Positions 1 to 10,440 of a stretch of DNA of 64,000 bases are shown here, piece after piece. The notes beneath the pieces were generated by a model that saw only the letters and a program-made list of their open reading frames with translations, ran no database searches and had not been told where the DNA came from. The stretch's first letter is position 1; every line of letters starts with the position of its first letter. Location of the stretch: positions 38,477,084-38,541,083 of the forward strand of contig VDFB02000003.1 of the NCBI GenBank assembly GCA_007258455.2. The letters run 5' to 3'. The stretch is from Sequoia sempervirens. Taxonomy: Eukaryota; Streptophyta; Pinopsida; Cupressales; Cupressaceae. Both the position numbers and the translations under genes were made by a program.

Positions 1-293
1 TGGAGGAGTAGAGGTCACAAGTGGTGGATCGTATCAATGATCATCAAAAGCAAGTCAAGGCACTTTTTGATAAGAAAGCAAAGCAAAGAGCATTTCAAGT
101 TGGAGATCGTGTTCTGCTTTGGGATAAAAGAAGAGAACCCAAAGGCATGCATGGAAAGTTTGATTCTCTATGGCGTGGTCCTTTTACAATTCATCAAATT
201 GTTGGTGAAAACAGCTTTCGCTTGGCCTATAAAGATCGTACTCCATTTGCACTACCTTACAGCGGGCAGCATCTAAAACACTACTTCGAGTAG
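1..293 (+). pseudogene. Ty3/gypsy integrase C-terminal end (element A), cut by window edge
   Basis: This is the last ~95 codons of a retrotransposon polyprotein. The frame reads DRINDHQ..FQVGDRVLLWDKRR..GKFDSLWRGPF..YSGQHLKHYFE and ends in TAG at 291-293. Basic and aromatic spacing of the type VGDxVLLW...K..WxGPF is characteristic of the integrase C-terminal domain of plant Ty3/gypsy elements, which binds DNA. An in-frame TAG at 9-11 shows decay. The catalytic core lies outside the window. The short non-coding tail and LTR that follow place this fragment at the 3' end of a plus-strand element; the tail resembles the corresponding region of the Tat-like element near 34161-34491. Confidence 0.85.
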
Positions 294-489
294 CACTTCG
301 GAAAAACTTTGTACATAAGTCCTTAGTCTCTTTGTGTCTTTTGGTCTTTTATTTTTATTTTTGTTGTTTCTAGAGTCTTTTTGTTTTATTAACTCCGTAA
401 CCCAATGGATACTAAGGCACTTGCAGATTCTGGATTCTACTACCTTTGCTTGTTTTACAATCGAAGGCAGTTCCCCAGTCGGAGCCAGC
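294..489 (+). other. Pre-LTR tail of element A with CCAATGGA box and LTR junction
   Basis: Non-coding stretch between the integrase stop and the 3' LTR. It contains the box CCCAATGGA at 401-409 and a junction (CCCCAGTCGGAGCCAG then TGTTGTCCC) that resembles the one before the 3' LTR of element B (CCCCAAACAGAGCCAA then TGTTGTACC). By position it should hold the polypurine tract that primes plus-strand DNA synthesis, although the tract is not purely purine. Confidence 0.6.
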
Positions 490-699
490 TGTTGTCCCTA
501 ATTTTTGACTTGTTAAAAATTGGGATAACCAATTGAAATTTTGATAAAATTTGAAGTTTTTCTCTTCTAAGGCACATATTACGAGGTGCAAAGATTAGTA
601 AATCTCAATTTTAGGTCTATAATCCTTTGGGTTATCACTTTTTACACATTCTTTTCCGTTTTTGTGAAATTCTCAGTCATTTTTAGTGTGTTTTTTGTC

Positions 700-1230
700 A
701 AATTTGGGTTTTTCTGATATCATTGCAAGTAGGAGATTTTGAGCTTCTTTGCAAGTCCATAATAGGAGTTTTTTGTGTCTATTGCAAGTCACTTTGCTTT
801 TTAATTTTCTTTTTAATGTCCTTTGTAGGAACTTTTTGAAGCATTTGCAAGTGTAGGAACTTTTAAAGTTCTTTACAAGTTATTCAAAGCACTTGCAATC
901 ACTTCTAAAAGTTCCGATTTTCACTTAAAGCACTTGTAATAGCTTTTAAAAGTTCCGATTTTCTTTATGTTGACTTGTTAAGACTTCAACAAACTCCGAT
1001 TTTCTTTAAAAGCACTTGCAAAGACTTTTAAAAAGCCTGATTTTCTTTATTTTACTTGTAATGTCATGTAAAAAGTCCGATTCAAGTTCAAGTTATTAAA
1101 AGTAACTTGTAAAATGATTTAAAAGGTCCAATTTTAGTCAAAATACTTGCAAATACCTCAAAAGACCCGATTTCATTTTAAATGACTTGCAAACAGCTTG
1201 TAAAAGTCCGACCTCTCTTTTTGAGTGACA
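700..1230 (+). repeat. Degenerate ~60-bp tandem array, ACTTGCAA / AAAAGTCCGATTTT motif
   Basis: In the U3 part of LTR A a unit containing cACTTGCAA followed ~10-15 bases later by TTAAAAGTcCGATTTTC recurs about eight to ten times, at irregular spacing near 60 bp and with many substitutions. Clear units lie near 886, 940, 1010, 1060, 1145 and 1185. It is non-coding and AT-rich. Its place upstream of the TATA box would suit an enhancer-type array, but that role is inference. Confidence 0.65.
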
Positions 1231-2214
1231 TTTTCACTTGCTTTGAGCTCTCAATAACCCGACGCCATCCATGATCAGAGCAGTTTGAGTTCTATTTCAT
1301 TTGTCTACCTTATTTCAAGCAGATTTTATCGATCTAGGAGCTTTAAATCGGACTTTTGGCTGTAAATGATCAAATCTTTCTATTTACAAATCGCGCCTAG
1401 GGTTTTTCTTCTTCTTTGTCTGCAATCTTTGTTACAGGTTTGTTTTCTTTGTTCCTTTTTAATTTAGATTCTTGTGAATTGTTTTTATAAATATTTGTTT
1501 TTATAATAACGCCTATGCTAAAAAAGTTTTTACAAAAACGTGTTTCATTCTCATTCCATTCACCTTCGTCTTTCATTTATCCAAAACGCGTTTCTCTTTT
1601 AACTGCCTTCATACGTTTTATTTTATACACAAATCATCATATTCTTTGCAAATGCATTCATCATTTTATTTGTTTGTTCATTCTTTGCATTTTCTGTTAA
1701 AGAAAAACGCATTTTTCTATGAAAACGTCTTTCTTCATTTTTCATACGCCCTCATTCATATCATACATTTTCATTAAAACGTATTCTTTTTCGTTTCATT
1801 TCCATATGCTTTTAACAGCTTGAAACCCCTTTCATAATGCCATCATTTTTCCAAAACGCATTTTGTTGTTTTCAGCTGTGAACATTCATCTTTCATTCCA
1901 TTCGACCTTCATCTCCTTTCATTCCATTTATATTCACCCTCCATACCATTTCATTTTTATACATATTCACTCATTCCGTTCTCATGTCATCCATATTCTT
2001 TCACTTCATCTCATTCCCATTTCCATTTTCTGAAAATAGAAAAGAAACACAAAAAATGATACTTTTTGAAGCAAATCGGGTTTTTGTTCACCCATTGCGA
2101 GTTGGAGATTTCAATATAGAATGCAAGTTAAAAAGTTGTGAAAAGTAACTTGCATAGGCTTTTCAAAATCACGAAATCCACTATTCACTTGCAGCCGGCC
2201 TTCAAAATCCCGAA

Positions 2215-3324
2215 TTGCCTTTAAAGTGCCTTAAAAACGAACTTTTTGTCCTTGACTGCAAATGCAAGCCAAAGGATGCGAAGAAGGCTAAAACCGTTTC
2301 ACGGGTAGTTGTGGATAGCAACAAAATGAAGTATGCAGAGATACCTGAACCCCTTGCAGACAAGTCACCAGATGAGATGCAAGTATCTGATTATAAATTC
2401 ACAAGGGTGGATTTAGGTAAGCAAACACATGCTGGTATGATGCAAGACGCTCAAAATTCGGTAACTGTTTTAACACATAGTTACAATGAACTTTTGGCAA
2501 AGAAGGAAAAGCTAAAAGAAGAGAATTCACAGCTCATTTTAGTGATTCAGAAAATTGCCAACTCTTCAGAGCAAGTTAATCCATTAACTTCTTTCACTTC
2601 TGAAGAATCAATCAAGCAATTGGAGAAAATTGCGCAAAAAGCCAAAGCAGATGATTCTTGGGTAACACAGATGATTGATCAAAGCATACCAATGATTGAA
2701 AAGACATTACAAGTTCTGAACAATGTCAGAATAGCAAAAATAAAGTTGAATTAGACTTTGGAAGCTTTCAAGCAAAGTTTAGATTCACTTGAAAAAGATT
2801 TGAAAATTTGGCATGAGATAGATCAAATCAAGTTACAAATTCTATGCAGCAATTCAATCCTACCAAACAGAGAAAAATACATAGAATTTGAAGAACTCAT
2901 GACAAACAAGTCATTGGTTATTCAAGATCTCATCAAAGATATCCAAGCTACACTAGAAATGAGTGATGAAGTTCAGCAAGACATCCTTTCTAGCTTCGAG
3001 AAAATCCCTTGCAGAATATTGAATCATGAAGGAGAATTACTTACAGCTGATATGGTCACTACAGAAATGACGACAAATCTTCGTCAAGAGCTAGAATCAG
3101 AATAGTTTACTATGGATTCAATTCACAAGTTTGTTAATCATCGAATAATCCTTGATAAAATGCAAACTGTTTATGAAGAGCATAGATTAGCGACGATAAG
3201 ATATTTTGATGTAATCTTGAAGACTATTGCGGTTGCCAAGAACACACTAGGCCCCGATCCAGCTGAGTTGCAAGAAATTATCAGCAGATTTCAATCTTTC
3301 AAAGCTAGGATTGATATAGAATAA
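2215..3324 (+). pseudogene. Coiled-coil reading frame of ~370 codons inside LTR A
   Basis: One frame stays open from about 2215 to the TAA ending at 3324, apart from two TAG codons (2752-2754 and 3103-3105). The predicted protein is rich in K, E, Q, L and I and has heptad-like stretches (NELLAKKEKLKEENSQL, IKQLEKIAQKAK, FKQSLDSLEKDL), so an alpha-helical coiled coil is likely. I recognise no retroviral domain or known family. It starts ~1.7 kb into the LTR and ends ~235 bp before the TATA box, so it lies in U3. The true start is uncertain; the first ATG in frame is near 2327. It could be a captured host gene fragment or an element-specific extra ORF. It is less base-biased than its flanks, consistent with past coding use. 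Confidence 0.55.
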
Positions 3325-3559
3325 AATGTTTTATCTTTATGCATTTTGTTTTCGACAAACTACATGTAAAAAAAAATTTTGTAATCGCAAGTGTTTCTTT
3401 CACTTGTAATTTTGTAAATTGTAATTACATGTAATCTAATTACAAGTCAAAATAGTTTTAGACTGTAATTTTGAATAAGTCAATTGCAAGTAGTTGGTGG
3501 TTGAAAGAATTTCTCAAATTAGTTGGGATCCTCCCACCTTTTTCTCATGACCTCTCTCC

Positions 3560-3567
3560 TATAAATA
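3560..3567 (+). promoter_or_regulatory. TATA box of LTR A promoter
   Basis: TATAAATA in the context CTCCTATAAATACTTGAG, ~760 bp before the predicted LTR end. The same CTATAAATA element stands at the matching place in both LTRs of element B. Transcription would start ~30 bp downstream, at the U3/R border. Confidence 0.6.
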
Positions 3568-3640
3568 CTTGAGAGGGTCCTTTGTAATTGATATCTTTTT
3601 GGCAAGCAAGAAAACTCTACAGAATTTTGTACTAATAAAG

Positions 3641-4088
3641 ACTTTGAGCTTTATAGTTATAAGTTTATCTTTTTCAAATAATATCAAAGAGTTGTAGATT
3701 TCAGACTTTGTGTTGAAATCCTACTTTGCATTCATTGTGTTCTTTTGACATTTTGGAGCATTACTTTGTGATTATTTGAAGATTGTGGAAGATTGCTAGG
3801 GAGAGCTTCAATCAAAATATTTTCAGACTTTGTGCTGTAAATGTTGAAGATTGAATTCATAAGTTGGAAGTTAAGAAGAATTACAAGTCTTTGTGCTCAT
3901 AACGATTCCCATTCATAGTAGTTAATAGATACATCATATTCGCAGACTTTGTGTTGTCTTATGTCTTATGCTGTATATTATCATTAGAATTATCTTTCAA
4001 AAGGGTAGATAGGATTGCAGATTATAAAAACTTTGCGCTTGAGATTGCTTTCCCGTCCTGAAGGAAGTGACGGGAGTCTTTGAGCTTT
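3641..4088 (+). repeat. Repeated ACTTTGTGCT motif in R/U5 of LTR A
   Basis: The sequence (G/A)ACTTTG(T/A/C)G(C/T)T occurs seven times downstream of the TATA box, near 3641, 3706, 3824, 3885, 3943, 4029 and 4076. Spacing is 50-120 bp. The surrounding bases are not conserved, so this is a short motif and not a simple tandem repeat. Confidence 0.5.
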
Positions 4089-4329
4089 CAGGAAACTTCA
4101 TTTCCTTTCTACTCATTTTATTGCAAGCTGCTATTATAGTTTATTTAAAAGTTCATATTACTTTTCTACGAAGTGAAAAAAGTTTAATCTCTCCTAAAAC
4201 AAGAGGAAAGATTATCATTCCACCCATATTTGTTTTTAGTTATTTAGATAGGGGGAGCCTTCCCTTAAATAGGAGAGTTTAACTCACACACTGTGTTGAA
4301 ATTACCATTTTGTCAAACCTCCTAAGTTT

Positions 4330-6050
4330 ACAAAATATTCAATAAACAATGCTATGAGCTCACTTGAACAAAGGAAAAAGATAATCAAATTGTATAATAG
4401 TAGCAAATCTACACCTTCTCCTAGAATCACTTGAGATGTACAAATTCTTGATTTTGAATCAAGTGCAATACAGCCTACAAGGAAACACAAGGCCACAAGT
4501 TCAACGTCAAAATCAATGGTAGATATGTTCAATGTATAGGCTAGAGAGGAGATGCCATTGGAAAATTCCTTTTTGCTGAAGGCATTCTATTTGATTTTGT
4601 TCTCTCCTTAAGGTTGCATGAGCAAGGCCTACATGTGTGGGACAAGGGAAGACAAAACTAAGTACTACTATTTGGATAAGAATTATTTCAACATAAATAT
4701 ATTAATATAGAAAATGAAGGACACATGGCTCTTAAATGGGAGCAACATTATCATAGATGGGTGGACTGAAATTAGACATTGTCCACTCATCAATATCATG
4801 CTCACATGTAAGGAGGGGCCTTACTTCCTTAGGGTAATTGATTATTTGGAAAAACTCAAGGATGCACGGTTCCAAATTCAGATCCTATGCCATTGAGGAT
4901 AATGCCCTAGCAATGTGATGTAAGTTGTGGCAAATGCAGCAAATGTGTGTAAGCCTGTAAGGCAGTTGAAAAGTTAGTTGAAGTTGCCTCATATCTCCTA
5001 GACCCCTTTGTGCATGCCATGAATGATGCACTTAAGGACATTGGAAAAATGGAGCGGATCAAACAATTTGTAGCCAATGCAAGAGACACGTAGACATTAC
5101 CTGCAATCTCTACATGTCACATGCACTATTTTAGTCCTTGTCCAAAAAGGAATTTACCAAACCTGTCGAAACCAAATTTGCATTGCATTGAAGAGAATGA
5201 CTGAGTTGCAAGAGCCCTTGCAACTAATGACCATGACATGGTGGAACTAATGGGCCAAAATGAACACAAAGTAGGGAAGGAGGATGAAGGAAGTGGTAAA
5301 GGGACTTTTTGGTCAAGTGCCAAATACATAACCTCCATTGCATCCTCAATTTTTGTAGTCATCAGCTATTGGAACTCTAACACTCCCAACCTTGAGGAGA
5401 CATATGAGTGCTTCAATACCATGCTCAGCCAAATGGAGGTCATTTTTCGATAGAGAGACCCTACCTTGCAATTCTACAATAAGCACATTTAGCCTATCAT
5501 CCAATGGAGATCAAAGAAGCTCAACACGCCTTTACCCAAAGCTGCCTATGCATTGAACCCTAAGTGGTATGTGCAAAGGCCTAGTAGACTTCTCCCAATG
5601 GATGACACGGAGATGAAGAGGGGCTTCAAGAGGAAGTCACATTGATCCAACATGAGTGGGACCAGCTTTGTCAAATGTAAAGACTATATGAGTTTTCCAA
5701 AGATACATAGAGAGACTTTCGTTTAAGAGAACCCAATGAGTTGGTGGTGGTTGTATGGGCCTCCATTGCTGATAAGCATGCTGGCCATCCAGCTCTTATC
5801 ACAGGTTTGTAGTTCCTTTGTTGCTGAGAGAAGCTTGTCTACATACAACTTCATTCGCTCTATCAAGAGGAATGAGCTTAACTTGTGACTATACACAATA
5901 CCTTGCATCTCATGGATTGCAAGATGATTGAGTACAAGGAGATTCCAACAGCCTGGTAGTATGTAGCACTTGAGGAGATAACACAATTTGATTTGAATAA
6001 AGCTACACATATAGGGTTAGTCAGGGTCTAACCACAGAAACTAGACAACT
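4330..6050 (+). pseudogene. hAT-superfamily transposase pseudogene
   Basis: Plus-strand remnant of a plant hAT transposase (DDE-type DNA transposase). In order are an N-terminal part (4480-4600), the catalytic-core landmark DGWTEIRHCPLINIM with TCKEGPYFLR (4750-4840), a helical stretch HAMNDALKDIGKMERIK (5015-5065), an insertion-domain segment around 5238-5450 and AYALNPKWY (~5545). The C-terminal dimerisation segment VAERSLSTYNFIRSIKRNEL follows at 5820-5880. Several in-frame stops and at least two frame changes separate the pieces. The BED zinc finger is not recognisable. No left terminal inverted repeat was found, so the 5' end is probably lost or replaced by LTR A. Confidence 0.8.
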
Positions 6051-7488
6051 CTAGCAATTTAATCAATGAGCATACCACAGCATTTGCTTAAACAATGAGT
6101 TAGATTAGCCATTGTATTTTGTGTGTTCATGTTACTTTGTATCTTGAACTTGATGAATAACATAAATACCATGTTACCAGGTACTAAGGGTGCCCTGGCA
6201 TACCCAAACTGGTTCAGTTCAGGTTCAAATCCCAGGCCAGACCATTTGACACCTGTCCATATGGCCCAGGTATGTTCCCAAAATTAACCTAGGATTCAGC
6301 CAGTTTCTTACAAAAATGAATTTTTAAAAACACACAATTTTTGAAGAAACCAAAACTTAAAGATTTTTTATATAGTTCAAATATTTTATCTATACTATAT
6401 GATATGGCTGAACCCAGCCATCCCAAACCCAGGGGAAAAAAACCAGCAAATCATCAAGCCCAAACCCAAACCCAAACTGGCAACATAGCATAATTATAGT
6501 AGAGATGTTTATCATTGATCCTTGGATCAATTGATTGTCAAATTTCATATAAATTTCAGCTTCTTTTACTCATATTGTTTTATATAAACGATCAATTGCA
6601 ACCCCTATTGTTATGTATTGTAATTAATTTTTTATTTTTTATTATTTTTGTATTATTTTAATAGCTGTCACCCTGCCATCCCTAAGAATATGGCTGAACC
6701 CAGCCATCCCAAACCCAGGGGAAAAAAACCAGCAAATCATCAAACCCAAACCCAAACTGGCAACATAGCATAATTATAGTAGAGACGTTTATCATTGATC
6801 CTTGGATCAATTGATTGTCAAATTTCATATAAATTTCAGCTTCTTTTACTCATATTGTTTTACATAAACAATCGATTGCAACCCCTATTGTTATGTATTG
6901 TAATTAATTTTTTATTTTTTATTATTTTTGTATTATTTTAATAGCTATCACCCTGCCATCCCTAAGATCAAAAAAAAAATTGTCATCCCCCCATCCACAA
7001 AACTCGGAGAAACACTTACATGAGCTAATTTCCTTTCATGTTGTTCATAGTAATTTTCATCAAATGAATGATACCCTGAAATGGATTATCACTTTAAGCC
7101 TTTGTATTTGAAGTAATGACTAATTACAATCTCAATGATTTCCTGAAATGAATCACCCCTGTAAGCATTTGTGTAGATGATGCTTACACAATCACACATT
7201 CTAATTTTGCATTTGGATGTATGGAGCAGCTAATTGTCATATCTCACTTTTAAATTTCAACCTTGTATGTTGAATTTCGGTAGCAATCCATTGAATCAAC
7301 TATTGGCTTAACTCATAATTTTGTAGTAGCAAAGACTTCACAAACCTTACAAACCACGATTCTATAAAACACTTAGCTAGAAACTACTAGCAACCCAGCA
7401 CAATACCATTGAGTAAAATTAAAGACAGAAACAAAAGGTGCTTGTTAACCTAGAAACTTAGAAATTGGTATACCTAGGAAATACCCAC
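6051..7488. other. Non-coding DNA within host intron 2
   Basis: No gene is visible. It holds the right flank of the hAT remnant, a 286-bp tandem duplication and ordinary AT-rich sequence. It lies inside the second intron of the oxidoreductase gene, because exon 2 ends at 7489 and no exon 3 sequence appears between it and base 1. Confidence 0.6.
6402..6970. repeat. Two-copy tandem duplication, 286-bp period
   Basis: The segment beginning ATATGGCTGAACCCAGCC recurs in direct orientation 286 bases later (TGGCTG at 6405 and 6691). Both copies end in CCCTGCCATCCCTAAGA. They differ by a handful of substitutions and one loss of a CCCAAA unit. Read on the minus strand, the shared end TTAGGGATGGCAGGG resembles hAT terminal sequences, so this may be a duplicated hAT right end. 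Confidence 0.85.
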
Positions 7489-7597
7489 CTGGCCAGGGCT
7501 AAGTCCAGCTCGGTGTACAAGCCCAACATGTGAAGTACCAAATGCTATTGGAAGCCCACCAGCAGCAACCAAATCACATCCTGGGGGGACAATGAAT
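7489..7597 (-). CDS. Quinone-oxidoreductase-like (MDR family) gene, exon 2
   Basis: A 109-nt exon encoding FIVPPGCDLVAAGGLPIAFG and then TSHVGLVHRAGLSPGQ. This is the segment before the nucleotide-binding Rossmann domain in the GroES-like zinc-binding alcohol dehydrogenase / quinone oxidoreductase family. The acceptor is TGTGCAG at 7598-7600, and the donor GTGGGT follows CAG at 7489-7491. Exon 1 ends with CT and this exon starts with A, completing a Leu codon, so the phase-2 junction fits exactly. Family members continue with LLVLGAAGGVG, which is absent from 1-7488, so exon 3 is outside the window. The enzyme is expected to reduce quinones or alkenals with NADPH. Nothing in the two exons is broken. 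Confidence 0.88.
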
Positions 7598-8340
7598 CTG
7601 CACATCCACAACCCAATATTCAAATTCTCTCTTAACAAATTCAATTTCATTCCTGCACAATCTGCACCCAAAACATACACCAAAAGCCTTTGAGGGGTTT
7701 ATATACACTCCAATATTTTAATACTTATTTCTAAGGACAACAATTTTTTATTACTCATCAACTAAATTTCAATTAAAAAAAAAATTTCCCTATTCAATAT
7801 GCTTTTTTCCACAGCAAGAATCATACCATCCAGATTATGTATTGAAAGCCTCTCTATTACCATATCCTAATATCCTTCTCTACACATTCTCTGCCACAAA
7901 CGAATCGAGTGTGTATATGCGAATGTTTGTCAAGGGCCAACTTACTTCTCCAATAGTAAATATTTTTATATATTAAAAAAACTAAACTTTGCCAAACAAC
8001 AAAATTCTCAAAAGTGACAAAACAAAGAAAGACCTCCCTATTCTGTTAATTTTCAAACCATGGTGAGCAATCTGCACTCAGAAAAATAATCCTAACTGCA
8101 AACTAAAACTTCAATCAGAACAACAGAACAACAGACCCAAGTGCAATTAAAAAATAAACAAACACTTAAAAAACTCATTTATTAAACTGAAACTAAATTA
8201 CACTTAAACATTGTTATTCTTCTGTATTCTTTTTTTTTCCTGCTAAGTTATGCACCTGAGATCTTTTTAGAGAGAAAGAGAATATTTTGTGATTTGCACA
8301 CATCCAACTCAATTGGAGCAACAAGTTTAGTAGAATAGGT
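7598..8340. other. Host intron 1 sequence, 3' portion
   Basis: AT-rich intronic DNA between the exon 2 acceptor and the copia LTR. No open frame or RNA gene is supported. Confidence 0.6.
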
Positions 8341-8628
8341 TGTTACCGAAATAAAATAAAAACAGAAAATTAAATAAAATAGAATACAAAGAACTTTGTT
8401 CTAGAAACAAAAACAACGTATCTTCATGAATTTAGATTCCCTCTAAATATATAAATAGCTAGAAAAGCTGGAAGAATCCAATGCTCAGCTAAAAATAGAG
8501 AAGAGAAAACAGAACTTAAAGCTGCTTTCAGTGCCCAGCTATAGGACAAAAACACTAAAAATAAAAAGTGATTTATTGTGCCCAGCTGTAGGAAAACAAC
8601 AGTCAAGCAACACATTTGAAAAGTAACA
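8341..8628 (-). repeat. 3' LTR of a Ty1/copia element (288 bp)
   Basis: On the plus strand it reads TGTTACCGAA ... AAAAGTAACA, giving 6-bp inverted ends TGTTAC/GTAACA with TG..CA termini. On the minus strand it follows the RNase H end and a purine tract (GGAAAGAGGGA, 8630-8640). A TATATA-type sequence lies inside near 8443-8450. No 5' LTR was found to the right, so the element is 5' truncated. Confidence 0.75.
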
Positions 8629-8649
8629 ATCCCTCTTTCCAAGGAAGGT

Positions 8650-9836
8650 GTTCTCCATCAAACCAAGTCTCTCTCTTAGTATTTCAAATTTCCCATTTGC
8701 TAAGGGCCTTTGTCAAAATATCTGCAACCTACCCATCTAAGGGTACATACTAAAGAACTACTACTCCCTTATGAACTTTATCTCTACAGAAATGATATTG
8801 AATGTCTATATGCTTGGAGAAATCATGAAACACTAGATTCTTAGAGAGCTTGATGCAACTTTAATTGTCACAATACACCACTGTCAGCTCCAACATCTGA
8901 TTAATTATTTCTACCATCAATTTGCAAAGTTCTACCTCGACTGAACTCAATGCTACTACTGCTTGCTTCCTGCTGAATTGAGATATCACAACTAACCTCA
9001 AGTTGAAAGAAAACCCAAAAGTGTTATTTCTAGCACAAGCATCACCTACCCAATCAAAATCCACAAGTCATGCAACATAAACTCTCCATCTCCAACATAC
9101 CTTTACCTGTAATGAATTGTGCCCTCCAAGTATCGGAGCACATGCTTTGCAATAGTCTAATGAAATTGCCTTGGCTCAACCATGAACTAGCTCACTGAAT
9201 TCATTGCAAAGAAAATATCAAGTATTCAAAAATACATGAGGGAAACCATCAACTACATATAGAAATAGGATCCACCATTTCTAATTTTGAATCTACAGTC
9301 AACTTCATATTTGAAATCATTAGAGTAGAAAGGAAATTACAATCCATCATCTGCATTGTCTTTAGAATCTCTACTATGTACTTCCCTTGACTCGGGAAGA
9401 CTTCACTTATACCCTACCACACCTCAAGTCCCAAAAAATAGTGCATAAGGTCAATATCCTTCATATCAAACTCAAAGATCAACTCACCTTTGCACCATGC
9501 TACAAGTTTCTCACTGCCACCTATATGAATTAGGTCATCCACATAAAACACTAAATTAAGCGACCAGATTTATCAAACAAATGATAAAGTTAGGATCTAC
9601 AACAATTTTGGTGAAGCCTAACTTCAAGAAGCACTCATTGATCTGTGTACTAAGCACATGATGCTTACTTAATCCCATACAAGGCCTTCTTCAATTTGCA
9701 TGTATGGGTCTCTAGCCCATTCAAAAAAGTTGTCTTTACATCCAGCTCATATAAAGACCAATTAATAAGATACAAGAGACATAATTACCTTGATAGAAGT
9801 GTATTTTGCAACTAGACCAAAGATATCATCATAATC

Positions 9837-9869
<33 letters not shown>

Positions 9870-10110
9870 ACGTCATCTGCAACGAATCCAGCCTTGTACT
9901 TATCTGTGCTCTCATCCGATGGATGCTTCACCTTGTACAACCACTAGGAATCAATCACTAGTTTCCCATCTGGTCTTCACATAATCTCCAAAATATCACT
10001 CTATATAATGGATTCATACTCCTCTATCATGGCATATCAATCCACTTCTGTTGAATTTGCCTCTTCAAAACTAGAAGGTTTTTGCATCAATGATGGGTGA
10101 CATCAAAGTA
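8650..10110 (-). pseudogene. Ty1/copia reverse transcriptase-RNase H pseudogene
   Basis: Minus-strand decayed pol. Around 10060-9900 it matches the start of copia RT (MIEEYESI, DGKLVIDS, WLYKVKHPSDESTDKYKA). Near 9720-9680 it has LKKALYGIK. Near 9540-9420 it has an FMWMT-type remnant of YVDD and a stretch like EM-DL-YFLGLEV. RNase H follows at 9064-8861 (DFDWVGDACARNNTFGFSF, SRKQAVVALSSVEVELCKLM) and 8860-8690 (HIDIQYHFCRD, ADILTKAL). Stops and frameshifts are numerous. A (CT)n tract replaces part of the RT just after KYKAGF. Gag, protease and integrase are absent. Confidence 0.8.
9839..9867. repeat. (CT)n microsatellite
   Basis: 29 bases of uninterrupted CT dinucleotide inside the copia RT remnant. 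Confidence 0.95.
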
Positions 10111-10324
10111 AAATAACGTGAAAATCTCTTAGGGAGACAACTCACTATGAAATAAGGTTCAATGCCCCTACTTGTTCTTGTGCCTCCAACAATATCTAAG
10201 TAAGCCATCTAGGATTTCTAGTTATAACGGATAGTAATGAGGCATCTATTGCTGCACTAGAACTCGGCTGAAGTAAAATGGGTACTGTTGTATTTTGTTG
10301 ATCATAACTTGGCATCTATTTCTT

Positions 10325-10440
10325 CTTAGGTGAAAATAATTAAGTATCCTAATTATCCTAAGTAAACTTATTAAATAGGATCAATATCACATCTAAAATA
10401 GAAACATACCCAAGGTGAAGTAAATATTACAACACCCCAC
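10325..10440. repeat. Direct repeat, left copy
   Basis: Contains AAACTTATTAAATAGG followed by AATATCA and AGTAAATATT; the same order recurs at 11405-11520 with moderate divergence. The two copies bracket ~1 kb with no recognised coding sequence, like LTRs of a small decayed element or ends of an internally deleted one. Confidence 0.6.

Larger units (their letters stand above)
490..4316 (+). repeat. 3' LTR of Tat-like element A (~3.8 kb)
   Basis: The left boundary (TGTTGTCCC) is set by alignment of the preceding box and junction with element B. The right boundary is approximate. A GGGGGAGCC box at 4251-4259 corresponds to one found ~95-120 bp from the 3' ends of the LTRs of B and C, which predicts an end near 4316, just before hAT sequence begins. 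Inside are a degenerate ACTTGCAA array, a coiled-coil reading frame, a TATA box near 3560 and a repeated ACTTTGTGCT motif downstream of the TATA box. No second copy is in the window, so the length cannot be checked against a partner. Confidence 0.65.

Noticed and set aside
4302..4532. Minus-strand 76-codon ORF
   Set aside because: It is antisense to the N-terminal part of the hAT remnant and has no support.
6220..6260. GGTTCAAATCCC as a tRNA B box
   Set aside because: No A box at suitable distance and no cloverleaf could be drawn.
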